Positions 16,301 to 21,743 of a stretch of DNA of 34,166 bases are shown here, piece by piece. Origin of the DNA: an uncultured Bacillota bacterium (GTDB lineage: Bacteria; Bacillota_I; Bacilli_A; Izemoplasmatales; Hujiaoplasmataceae); the NCBI GenBank assembly GCA_937862575.1, contig CALMFM010000184.1, positions 1 through 34,166 on the forward strand, given 5' to 3'. The first letter of the stretch is position 1; each line of letters begins with the position of its first letter. A program made the translations under genes and the position numbers. The notes under the pieces are model-generated. The model was not told the origin of the DNA and did no database searches. It worked only from the letters and a program-made list of their open reading frames with translations.

Positions 16301-18303
16301 AATCCGATTGCTTGACATTCGGTATCGTCGACAGGACAAGCAAGTTCCGTCAAGAGCATGTGTGCCGCAGTAACGATGTTTTGGAGTTCGGTTTTCAACA
16401 AATAACCATCTTCATCAAAAACGGAATCAGGAATGATTATTGAAAGTGTATCACCAAAATCCAGACTGTTCATGACAAACTGAGTGATTGTCGCCACAAG
16501 AATTCTTGATTCGAAGATGGCATTAATCGCATCAACGTCAAAGTCCGCAAGAACTGAGATGTCAAGATTGTTGATATCGAAATCCGGCACCGCCGCAACG
16601 ATAACATTTACCGCTTGCAAGATATTTCGCAATTCACCATTGGCGATGATGTTTCCATCACCGTCTAATTCATCTAACCAGACTATGTCGTCAGGGATGA
16701 CGATATATTCACTAAGATTAAGTTCAGGTATTGCTCCACTTAAAATATTAATTAGAGCGTTTGTTATTATCCTTGAATCCAATAAGGTTGTGAAGTCTAT
16801 CTCCGAGAGAATGTTAATCAATGACATCACTTCGCCTTCATTTACCGCATCTATAGTAAGTCCGGCATCGATAACAGCTCCGGCAAGCGCTCCGATTGCA
16901 TCAAATTCCTCTTCCCAGACAATGTCGTCAGGGACAGTTATTATTGCTTGAACGGTGGTCCCGGCCATTTCTAAAATAGGTTCAATGGCCACATAGGCTG
17001 CTAAATTGACAATCTGTGAGTCACCTAATTCGTTGAATAGAGATTCGACTTGTTGACCGTCAAATACGACAAGTGCGATATCGAATTGGTCTTCAGTTAT
17101 AACCGCATAGCCAATCATATCAAAGGCTAAAGCGACTATTTCACCCAATTGCATAATTTCATTTTCCCAGTCAATGGCATAGAGGTCATCAACAGGTATT
17201 TCCACAGGCAGTTCTGTGGTGTTGGATAGATAATCCGCAGCCACTTCAATACCAACCGGTATTAAAGTAGTTAATAAATTTGATTGAGATAATTCTTCAA
17301 AGACGGCTCTGATTGTATCGCCGGTTACATTATCCAATAACAACCAGCCGTCTTGTGAATCCAAAGCGTCAAGCGCTATGGCTACCGCATTGGCATAAAC
17401 AGATATCTCCTGACGGAAAGCTATCTGTTCTTCTTGGAAGGTGATTGACAGTACTTCATCAAATAAATATAGATTAAGAGGTACTTCCTCACCGCTGTAT
17501 CTACTAGGCATCGTCACCATATTTTGATAGACGACGAATGGATTTTCATCAAAAGCTGTTACCATATCAACCAGCATATCATAAGCATCCTGGAACTCGG
17601 CTGAAGCCAAAGGATCTTCGATATCCGGAAGGGTTATAAGAGATATGTTTGGTTGCATTGACAGGTCTCTTACCTCAAAACTAAGAGGTTCAGTTTGCGG
17701 TTCCGGTATAACCATCAAAATACTGTTGGAAATACTAATGAGTCCGCCAAAGATGATCATAGTCATATAAAGACCCATCGCTCCGCTTAAAAGTCCGAAG
17801 ACGGCACCGATGCCACGATTCTTCGAACGATATTTATCAGTTTTCTTGTGACTCGGCAATACAATCATTCTGACAATCCAAAGGATCAAACGATAGATTA
17901 ATTGAATCACCGTGAAATAGAGAATTGTATATACGATTTTAACCGCGAAAAGCGCGATAGCACTCACTAATTCCAAGAAATTTTCATTTGTCAGGGTAGC
18001 TGACAGGTTGCCTTCAAGCAGATTGCCTAAATAGATTGGCAAAACATCCTGCAATGACGTAACGTTTTGCAGGTTGCTATCCACATTCGCAAGAAGGTCT
18101 CCGAGGAACGGCATGTTAACCGTCCAGAGGAAATTCACCGCCTGATTGATTGTCAGGAAGAAGAACACATAGAATATCAATGTCACGAAAAAGCTCCACA
18201 TGGCTTTCTTGAGCCCTCTCAAGAGACCGAACAGAAGTCCAAGTCCTAGAAAAGAGAGAAATGCGATATTGAAATATAGCGCAAAATCAAGATTTGTTGG
18301 CAT
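10384..18303 (-). CDS. Giant CvpA-like membrane-anchored repeat protein, larger paralog (2639 aa)
   Basis: An unbroken 7.9-kb frame. Four N-terminal helices lie at about 7-28, 36-53, 112-145 and 164-190. RGLKK between helices 1 and 2, and HKKTDKYRSKNRG before helix 4, mark cytoplasmic turns, so both termini and some 2400 residues of repeats should be outside. The helix 1-2 turn and the NRGIGAVFGLLSG block resemble CvpA (colicin V production) proteins; this is a by-eye match. A linker domain (about 205-320) precedes about 26 modules with landmarks L-L-[AD]-S-[AS]-I-[MI]-[HQ]-A-T-I-S, [IV]-[IV]-P and K-x-E-[IL]-x-A-[LI]. The only cysteines I see are the CPVDDTEC pair in an early module. No LPXTG, lipobox or C-terminal helix. 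The ATG at 18303 follows AGGAGG; the in-frame ATG at 18321 precedes that site and is rejected. I do not recognise the family and assign no function. Confidence 0.87.
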   Translation of the reverse strand: MPTNLDFALYFNIAFLSFLGLGLLFGLLRGLKKAMWSFFVTLIFYVFFFLTINQAVNFLWTVNMPFLGDLLANVDSNLQNVTSLQDVLPIYLGNLLEGNLSATLTNENFLELVSAIALFAVKIVYTILYFTVIQLIYRLILWIVRMIVLPSHKKTDKYRSKNRGIGAVFGLLSGAMGLYMTMIIFGGLISISNSILMVIPEPQTEPLSFEVRDLSMQPNISLITLPDIEDPLASAEFQDAYDMLVDMVTAFDENPFVVYQNMVTMPSRYSGEEVPLNLYLFDEVLSITFQEEQIAFRQEISVYANAVAIALDALDSQDGWLLLDNVTGDTIRAVFEELSQSNLLTTLIPVGIEVAADYLSNTTELPVEIPVDDLYAIDWENEIMQLGEIVALAFDMIGYAVITEDQFDIALVVFDGQQVESLFNELGDSQIVNLAAYVAIEPILEMAGTTVQAIITVPDDIVWEEEFDAIGALAGAVIDAGLTIDAVNEGEVMSLINILSEIDFTTLLDSRIITNALINILSGAIPELNLSEYIVIPDDIVWLDELDGDGNIIANGELRNILQAVNVIVAAVPDFDINNLDISVLADFDVDAINAIFESRILVATITQFVMNSLDFGDTLSIIIPDSVFDEDGYLLKTELQNIVTAAHMLLTELACPVDDTECQAIGFDVTGILGLDETNIDTLMLSDILAATVGNMIMTVAPDMLVIPGSAKTEILVNEIAVEVVTREEIKNALLAITTLGISDINNITMDLSILTNLGLAEDPTTLDPDKAETLFSSLVLNATLSKFLIDFSEEVDAVLVVPYEDQDEVEIRIIDPVDGTEYISETELTHILEAFLILDIQDINNIETLDLGLILNNASTLLNSAIIHSTISKMLLDMTEIVTIPLNDQLGNPLRIVTGPIDHETEFIAKNELEAALDALSVLGISDINNVSFDMTILNNLGTEADPTILDQDKADQLFASSIINATLSGYLIDFTSGDDPFVIIPYEDQDGVAVRTTDPADGTEYISQAELTNVLEAILSLNLQDFNTVETLDLSTLLDNVNVLLDSAIMHATISKQLLDLTDVVTVPLNDQFGDPLRITTGPVGNEITFIARDELQATFDALQVLGINDINNVSIDVSILNNLGYDEDPTILDPDKADQLFASSIINATLSKYIIDFTSEDDPLIVVPFEDEAAVAVRSTDPADGTEYISQAELTNMLEAILILDLQDFNSVDSLSMQTLIDNISVILDSAIMHATISKQIFDLGSDVVTVPYFDETSDNIRVTVGGIGEETEYIVKTELQAMFDALQVLGITDIAGFSGSIDFGSILADPLKVDTLLTSSVIQATISEQVLNLTDEGTGDSLMQVPYYAEDGVTAIRVTVGLAEQATEFIIKTEIKAIFDSLNVLGITDVNNFSGSIDLSLLADDETVNTVLSSSVIQATISKQIIDLEDGSTIIVPYERQDDLTLVRITVGDPGFETEYLVKAELEAIFDALDVLGITDVESFTGNDQLDLSLLAVDNNIDVVLESAMIQAIISRQVLDMDDVSASIQVPYFKEDNLTVVRISVDDGLGHTTDYVSSAELRALVLSLDVLGLTDVNGFDGAVDLSLLSDEVNKTVVLSSAIIQATISEQLLNSVDGTTFIIPYFEEDTITPVVIETGPIGFETIYISNIEISDLLSALNVLGITDVNNFDSGNVNFATFAQDDNAEVMTESAIFQAIISKQLIDLDVAGTIEVPFITDDELTDLRVTVGPVGNEVDLVVKAEIVNAIMAMDMLGVTDPTVFDGAIDLTIFYESTSRDVLLASSIMQATISKQIIDLGAAITVPLFEDDGVTAVRVTVGDPGFETEYIVKDEIHAIFESLEILGMDDIQDFTGTISLNAFLPSTSPLNYDDNQNVLLGSSSIQATISKQIIDLEGSGYMAIPTTDVLDNSIKVLVSGTDYIYRFEIKYLINAMDLLGITDITTFTGTVGLTSLLASQDVNYDTNQDTMLASAIMHATVSDQISGMDGTAIVLPSTDDSGTDVTVTVSLNDFIVKTEIKALLNAIDLLGFAGDLDSFGGNVDLDNIGTEADQDTLLASAIMHATITDQIIGLGGTSLIVPTTDVSDVAIQISVSGNAFITKAEIKAMLDAMDVIGISGDLTAFDGSIALTALFASQDVGYDANQNTLLASAIMHATMTDQISGMAVSGNIIMPTTDVDDTSIQLTVSLNEFIIKAEIKSLINAMDILGFNGNLDGFSGTIDLTPLLASQDVDYDTNQDIMLASAIMHATMSDQIANLTTIILPDTDIDAVAIRVTVSTNEFITKLEIKHLINALDVVGFSGDLDSFGGTIGLDNLGDDTSQTTLLASAIMHATLSDKLLNDTGGNLIIPDEDINTSTDLRIIQSTFFFIEKNETKALLTALNLMGLTDYSSMDFTPAAIFAADFDTLLASATMQATISYNILSGALDDTAAPGSGSLIVPNYFREDILVDSVGDKWIEKVELKALLNSLDTLGISDFSGSVDASTVTSMDDSELNTLLGSGSMQVSIDNMLKGNANINTKIPDLAQEDVYNMTDITTKTEIIAFIKATQQIGAGDITNVTFSTAVITAMTPEERDIALDSMIVRNMLTDELEAMMLADDPFDLYWPANADYMNSDPGTFLTEDGINNVLTHYGLI
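10387..17345 (-). repeat. Coding repeat array of about 26 modules (larger giant protein)
   Basis: Modules of about 84-97 codons in tandem. Measured between identical GCATGCAT words in the later modules, spacings are 258, 276, 279 and 252 bp, all multiples of three. Consensus order: helix-like segment with S-A-I-M-H-A-T-I-S, strand-like I-I-V-P, variable Asp-rich loop, strand-like [IV]-R-V-T-V, E-Y-I-x-K-x-E-I start of a second helix, L-G-I-T-D, then S-I-D-L. Acidic residues dominate: module 19 has 11 Asp/Glu against 2 Lys. Confidence 0.9.
14374..16030 (-). repeat. Higher-order repeat: three tandem 552-bp (184-codon) two-module blocks
   Basis: Within the larger array, modules alternate between an A type (DPTxLDPDKA, SSIINATLS, DPADGTEYIS) and a B type (SAIMHATIS, VTVPLNDQ, LGINDINNV). 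The word GGATC in the A module recurs at 16010, 15458 and 14906, exactly 552 bp apart. The word GTCGCATGCATGATGGC in the B module recurs at 15137 and 14585, again 552 bp apart. DNA between copies has diverged clearly while the protein is better conserved. Confidence 0.88.
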
Positions 18304-18338
18304 TATATTCCTCCTTTGCATAGTTATGTAATATATAT

Positions 18339-18344
18339 ATTATA
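18339..18344 (-). promoter_or_regulatory. -10 element for the larger giant gene
   Basis: Minus-strand TATAAT 35 bases before the ATG, with only a weak TTTCTT at 17 bases upstream. It shares a 156-base divergent intergenic region with the protease gene. Confidence 0.5.
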
Positions 18345-18426
18345 CCTAATTTTAGGGAAATAAGAAATGATATAGTATAAAATCACTTTCTTTTGAATTC
18401 GTTTTCTGAGTTTAACCAATAAATAT

Positions 18427-18434
18427 GTTATAAT
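18427..18434 (+). promoter_or_regulatory. Promoter -10 for the lipoprotein protease gene
   Basis: Plus-strand TATAAT (18429-18434) preceded by a TG-like extension (TGTTATAAT), 25 bases before the ATG. No clear -35. Confidence 0.55.
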
Positions 18435-18459
18435 ATTCGTATAAAAAGATGGTGATAAC

Positions 18460-19347
18460 ATGAGACTTAAAAAATTATTAATCTTCTTTATGATACTCTT
18501 CACAACCTTCGCTCTTGCCGGTTGCGATTACGTATTTACATTCAAACCTATTGATAACACAAACAATACTATCAGTACCTATCCGCTTCCTGTCAACGGC
18601 ACGATAACTTTTGATGAAGCAGATTACCTAAGTTTTCCGATATTTGTATCGGATACTTATTCATTGACTAATATTGATGCTTACAATGACGTTTTGTTCG
18701 ATACGCAAGAACATGTACGCCATGCCAATATCGAGGTTTACACCTCTTTATACGAAGAAAGACTTGTCAATCCTTGGTCTAATGAGACTACTACTGTCGA
18801 AGTTGGAGCTTCCAGCGGGTCAGGATTTGTTTTCATGGTCGATGATGATTATTTCTATGCCATAACCAACTTTCACGTTGTTGATCCTAGTGATTACATC
18901 GCTACTTATGAAATAAAGGCTTATGGAGATCTTGGTTTTAATGAAGCCACCCTAATCGCCTATGATAGCGACATTGATTTAGCTGTTCTCAGGTTCGATA
19001 TCAACGGTCGTCAAGAAGTGGAATTATTGGATATTTATGCCAGATTATATTACCGATTCAACGTCGGTGAAATGGTAATTGCGGTTGGCAATCCTTATCA
19101 ATTATATAACAACGTAACTTTCGGCCAATTTAAAGGCATGGAGTCCATTGATAATGTCGATTACAAGGTTATCTATCATGATGCCTATATAAACGAAGGC
19201 TCCAGTGGAGGAGCCTTGGTAGATGTCGACGGTAATCTTCTCGGAGTCAATACCTGGGGTATCGAAGAGGTCGATTCCATAGATTCATTCTCGATACCGA
19301 ATTATATTGTTTATATGTTCTTGGTAAATCATGGAATATTGGATTAA
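18460..19347 (+). CDS. Trypsin-like (S1/HtrA-type) serine protease lipoprotein, no PDZ domain
   Basis: A 295-residue protein with a signal peptide and lipobox FALAGC (Cys22), so a surface-anchored enzyme. The trypsin-like fold is shown by GSGFVF near 122, the catalytic histidine in TNFHVV (His139), the aspartate in DIDLAVL (Asp173) and the nucleophile in GSSGGAL (Ser249), followed by GVNTWG. All three triad residues are present. The sequence ends right after the protease domain, so the PDZ domains of DegP/HtrA proteins are missing. It starts 156 bases from, and diverges from, the larger giant repeat gene; a role in processing or quality control of surface proteins is possible but inferred only from position. 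GGTGAT precedes the ATG. Confidence 0.88.
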   Translation: MRLKKLLIFFMILFTTFALAGCDYVFTFKPIDNTNNTISTYPLPVNGTITFDEADYLSFPIFVSDTYSLTNIDAYNDVLFDTQEHVRHANIEVYTSLYEERLVNPWSNETTTVEVGASSGSGFVFMVDDDYFYAITNFHVVDPSDYIATYEIKAYGDLGFNEATLIAYDSDIDLAVLRFDINGRQEVELLDIYARLYYRFNVGEMVIAVGNPYQLYNNVTFGQFKGMESIDNVDYKVIYHDAYINEGSSGGALVDVDGNLLGVNTWGIEEVDSIDSFSIPNYIVYMFLVNHGILD

Positions 19348-19358
19348 TCCGATATACG

Positions 19359-21743
19359 TTAATTTATCTCTATAGGAATAGTGATTTCAGGATGGTGATC
19401 CGGAATCACTTTTATTTTGGCCTTGCCGGGTTTTCCGGTTGTTTTGACATAAAAGCCGAAACTTCCAGCGGAAAGCGATGCGTGATCCGGACCAATTATG
19501 GCTAGATTATCAGTTGTTTCTATTTTGAAGCCTTCGGTTGCGTACGTTATAACATTCTGATGTTGATCGACAAGACTTACAGTGATTCTAGCAACATCAT
19601 ACGTGTCTCCGTGTATCATAAGGTTTGAATTTATTTCCGCTTTGAATTCAGTTTTCTTGGAGTGGCCTCGGGTGTCTTTGGCTACCATTTCTTCTTCGAT
19701 GTATCCTTCGGCTCTAAATGTCACTGGTGCTTCCGATTGCATAGAGAGGTATTTCTCGAAAAGGTACATTATGTCTTCCATCTTCAATTTTTTTGTCAGC
19801 GAAAGCCAACCGAAAAGGATTTTGTCACCAAGAGGCATGTCAAACCCATTAAGATTGAAACTAACCAGAAGCCTGGTTATTTTTTTGGCTAGTTTCGGCT
19901 TGAATTTCTCGTTTTCAATCAACAAGTTTCCAATCAAGTCATCTATTATGATTGGTGGGTGCGGCATGTTAGGAAATGATTCCCAATCCGGATAATACTC
20001 ACCGACAAGTTGGTCATTTTTGAATAATTTAATATATTCACAATTTGTCATCACTGCGATTTCAGGCAGACGGAATTCTGGATGATCTCCTGGAATGATA
20101 TCAGACAGAAACTTGACGAACGGTTTATCATCCAATTGCGATTTATATGTGTAGGCCGCATACTTCGGTATTCTGAACATATCCATTACACCGTGGTGAC
20201 AAACTCTATCGTTTGAGCCGAATTGGATATGGGTGTTGTAATCAGCTAAACACCAGCCGATTGCTCCGCTGATACGTTTGTATTCATAAGCTGAATCAAT
20301 TACGCTAGCATGGCGCATCGCTTGGTCCACTCTTTTGGATTCGTGATCGTATTTCTTGACCGGATATACATGTCCGTTATGCTCTGTCACAATGTATGGT
20401 ACATATCCTTGAGTGATTTTATTAGGATTTTCCAACCCGGCATTATATCCGTTATGACTGAAATCATTGTAGGAATAGATATCTTCGAGAAACTCACCTT
20501 TTTTGGTATTTCTCACGCCATGAGTTTGTCTAGTTAAATCCAAAGACCTAGCGATATCATTGGTTTTTTCATAAAATTCCTTGTCATCGGCTGATTCATT
20601 GATTCTTACGCCCCATGAAATTATCGAAGGATGATTGTAGTGATGATTAATCATCGTTTCTAGGTTTTGATAAGTCAACTCTTTGAAGTGCTCATCGCCG
20701 ATGAATTGCCATCCAGGTATTTCTTCCAATACCAACAAACCTATTTCATCACATCTGTCGATAAAATGGTCGCTTTGCATATAATGCGATGTGCGGACGA
20801 TGTTACAACCGTACTCTTTCAAAATGTCTGCGTCAAGTCTTTGCATGCTCTTAGGCATTGCATAGCCTACATATGGATAGGACTGATGTCGATTCAATCC
20901 AATCAGCTTAAGATGCTTGTTGTTGAGGAAAAAGCCTTCTGGAGAAAAACTGACCGTTCGGAATCCGAACCTCACAGTTTTTGAATCGATAACCTCGTCT
21001 TTGTCAATTAGTTCTATTTGGAGTTCATACAATTTAGGATTATCAACGCTCCATCTTGTTATTCCTTTCATCGTCGAACTATAGACGATGGAATCTGTTA
21101 TCTTGTTTTCGAATATACTTGAGAATTCCGGATTTCCTTCTTTAATAATCGTCGCTTTGACCTGAAGTTCTTTCAGGTCCTTGTTTTCGAGTTTAAGGTC
21201 AATTGAAACCAGCATTTCATCTTCATGCATGCTGGCTGCTTCATCGGTAGATACATGGATGCTGTCGATATGGATCAGTGGTAAAACCATCAGCGTAACT
21301 TCGCGATATATTCCTCCGTAACCGAGATAGTCAACAATATGTCCAAACGGCGGAACCCCGGCTATTTCTGTCGAATCAACAACAACCTGCAAGAGGTTCT
21401 CTCCAGGTTTTACAGATGATGTAATATCTACAGTAAAAGGAACATATCCTCCTTCATGTATCAACAGTAATATTCCGTTGACATATACCTTAGCAATGTT
21501 CATCACAGCGCCAAAGTTAATTTTTAGAGTATGGTTCATCATTGATTCATCTATCGAGATAATCTTTGAATAAGTACCGATAAACTGATAGTCTTCCTCG
21601 TCAAAAGAACTGAAAGGTATTTCTTTCATGGTATGAGGTATTGAAACAATCACTGCCTCATCTATATGCTTGCTGTTTAAAAATTCACTTCGGAAATCAG
21701 GAATGAAAGTCCATTCATGATTTAAAGCTAACTGTCTTCTCAT
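19359..21743 (-). CDS. Glycoside hydrolase family 2 enzyme (beta-galactosidase-like)
   Basis: The 794-residue protein has the GH2 order: a jelly-roll sugar-binding domain (about 1-180, with the typical FGAVMNIAKVYVNG strand), an immunoglobulin-like domain (about 180-270), then a TIM barrel with NRHQSYPYVGYAMP, the acid/base glutamate in WGVRINES (about 382) and the nucleophile glutamate in IVTEHNGH (about 453). Extra beta domains follow. No signal peptide, so cytosolic. GH2 enzymes remove terminal beta-linked sugars; galactosidase fits the GH36 neighbour, but glucuronidase or mannosidase activity is not excluded. Its ATG overlaps the TGA of the GH36 gene by four bases, so translation is probably coupled. 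Only 11 bases separate it from the convergent protease gene, with no clear terminator. Confidence 0.9.
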   Translation of the reverse strand: MRRQLALNHEWTFIPDFRSEFLNSKHIDEAVIVSIPHTMKEIPFSSFDEEDYQFIGTYSKIISIDESMMNHTLKINFGAVMNIAKVYVNGILLLIHEGGYVPFTVDITSSVKPGENLLQVVVDSTEIAGVPPFGHIVDYLGYGGIYREVTLMVLPLIHIDSIHVSTDEAASMHEDEMLVSIDLKLENKDLKELQVKATIIKEGNPEFSSIFENKITDSIVYSSTMKGITRWSVDNPKLYELQIELIDKDEVIDSKTVRFGFRTVSFSPEGFFLNNKHLKLIGLNRHQSYPYVGYAMPKSMQRLDADILKEYGCNIVRTSHYMQSDHFIDRCDEIGLLVLEEIPGWQFIGDEHFKELTYQNLETMINHHYNHPSIISWGVRINESADDKEFYEKTNDIARSLDLTRQTHGVRNTKKGEFLEDIYSYNDFSHNGYNAGLENPNKITQGYVPYIVTEHNGHVYPVKKYDHESKRVDQAMRHASVIDSAYEYKRISGAIGWCLADYNTHIQFGSNDRVCHHGVMDMFRIPKYAAYTYKSQLDDKPFVKFLSDIIPGDHPEFRLPEIAVMTNCEYIKLFKNDQLVGEYYPDWESFPNMPHPPIIIDDLIGNLLIENEKFKPKLAKKITRLLVSFNLNGFDMPLGDKILFGWLSLTKKLKMEDIMYLFEKYLSMQSEAPVTFRAEGYIEEEMVAKDTRGHSKKTEFKAEINSNLMIHGDTYDVARITVSLVDQHQNVITYATEGFKIETTDNLAIIGPDHASLSAGSFGFYVKTTGKPGKAKIKVIPDHHPEITIPIEIN

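Noticed and set aside
16380-16700. EF-hand or dockerin-like calcium loops (DGDGNIIANGEL, DEDGYLLKTEL) in early giant-protein modules
   Set aside because: The acidic positions do not fit the canonical D1-D3-D5-G6-E12 spacing, and most modules lack the loop. Calcium binding remains only a general possibility.
10739-16951. Many plus-strand open frames of 60-155 codons antisense to the giant genes
   Set aside because: They lack ribosome sites, mirror the repeat codons of the minus strand, and interrupt each other; the minus frame is unbroken over 7.9 kb with coherent protein motifs.
10387-17345. Regular repeats that might be a CRISPR or satellite array
   Set aside because: Spacings are 250-280 bp, all multiples of three, and the units are coding and divergent; no short identical repeats with unique spacers.
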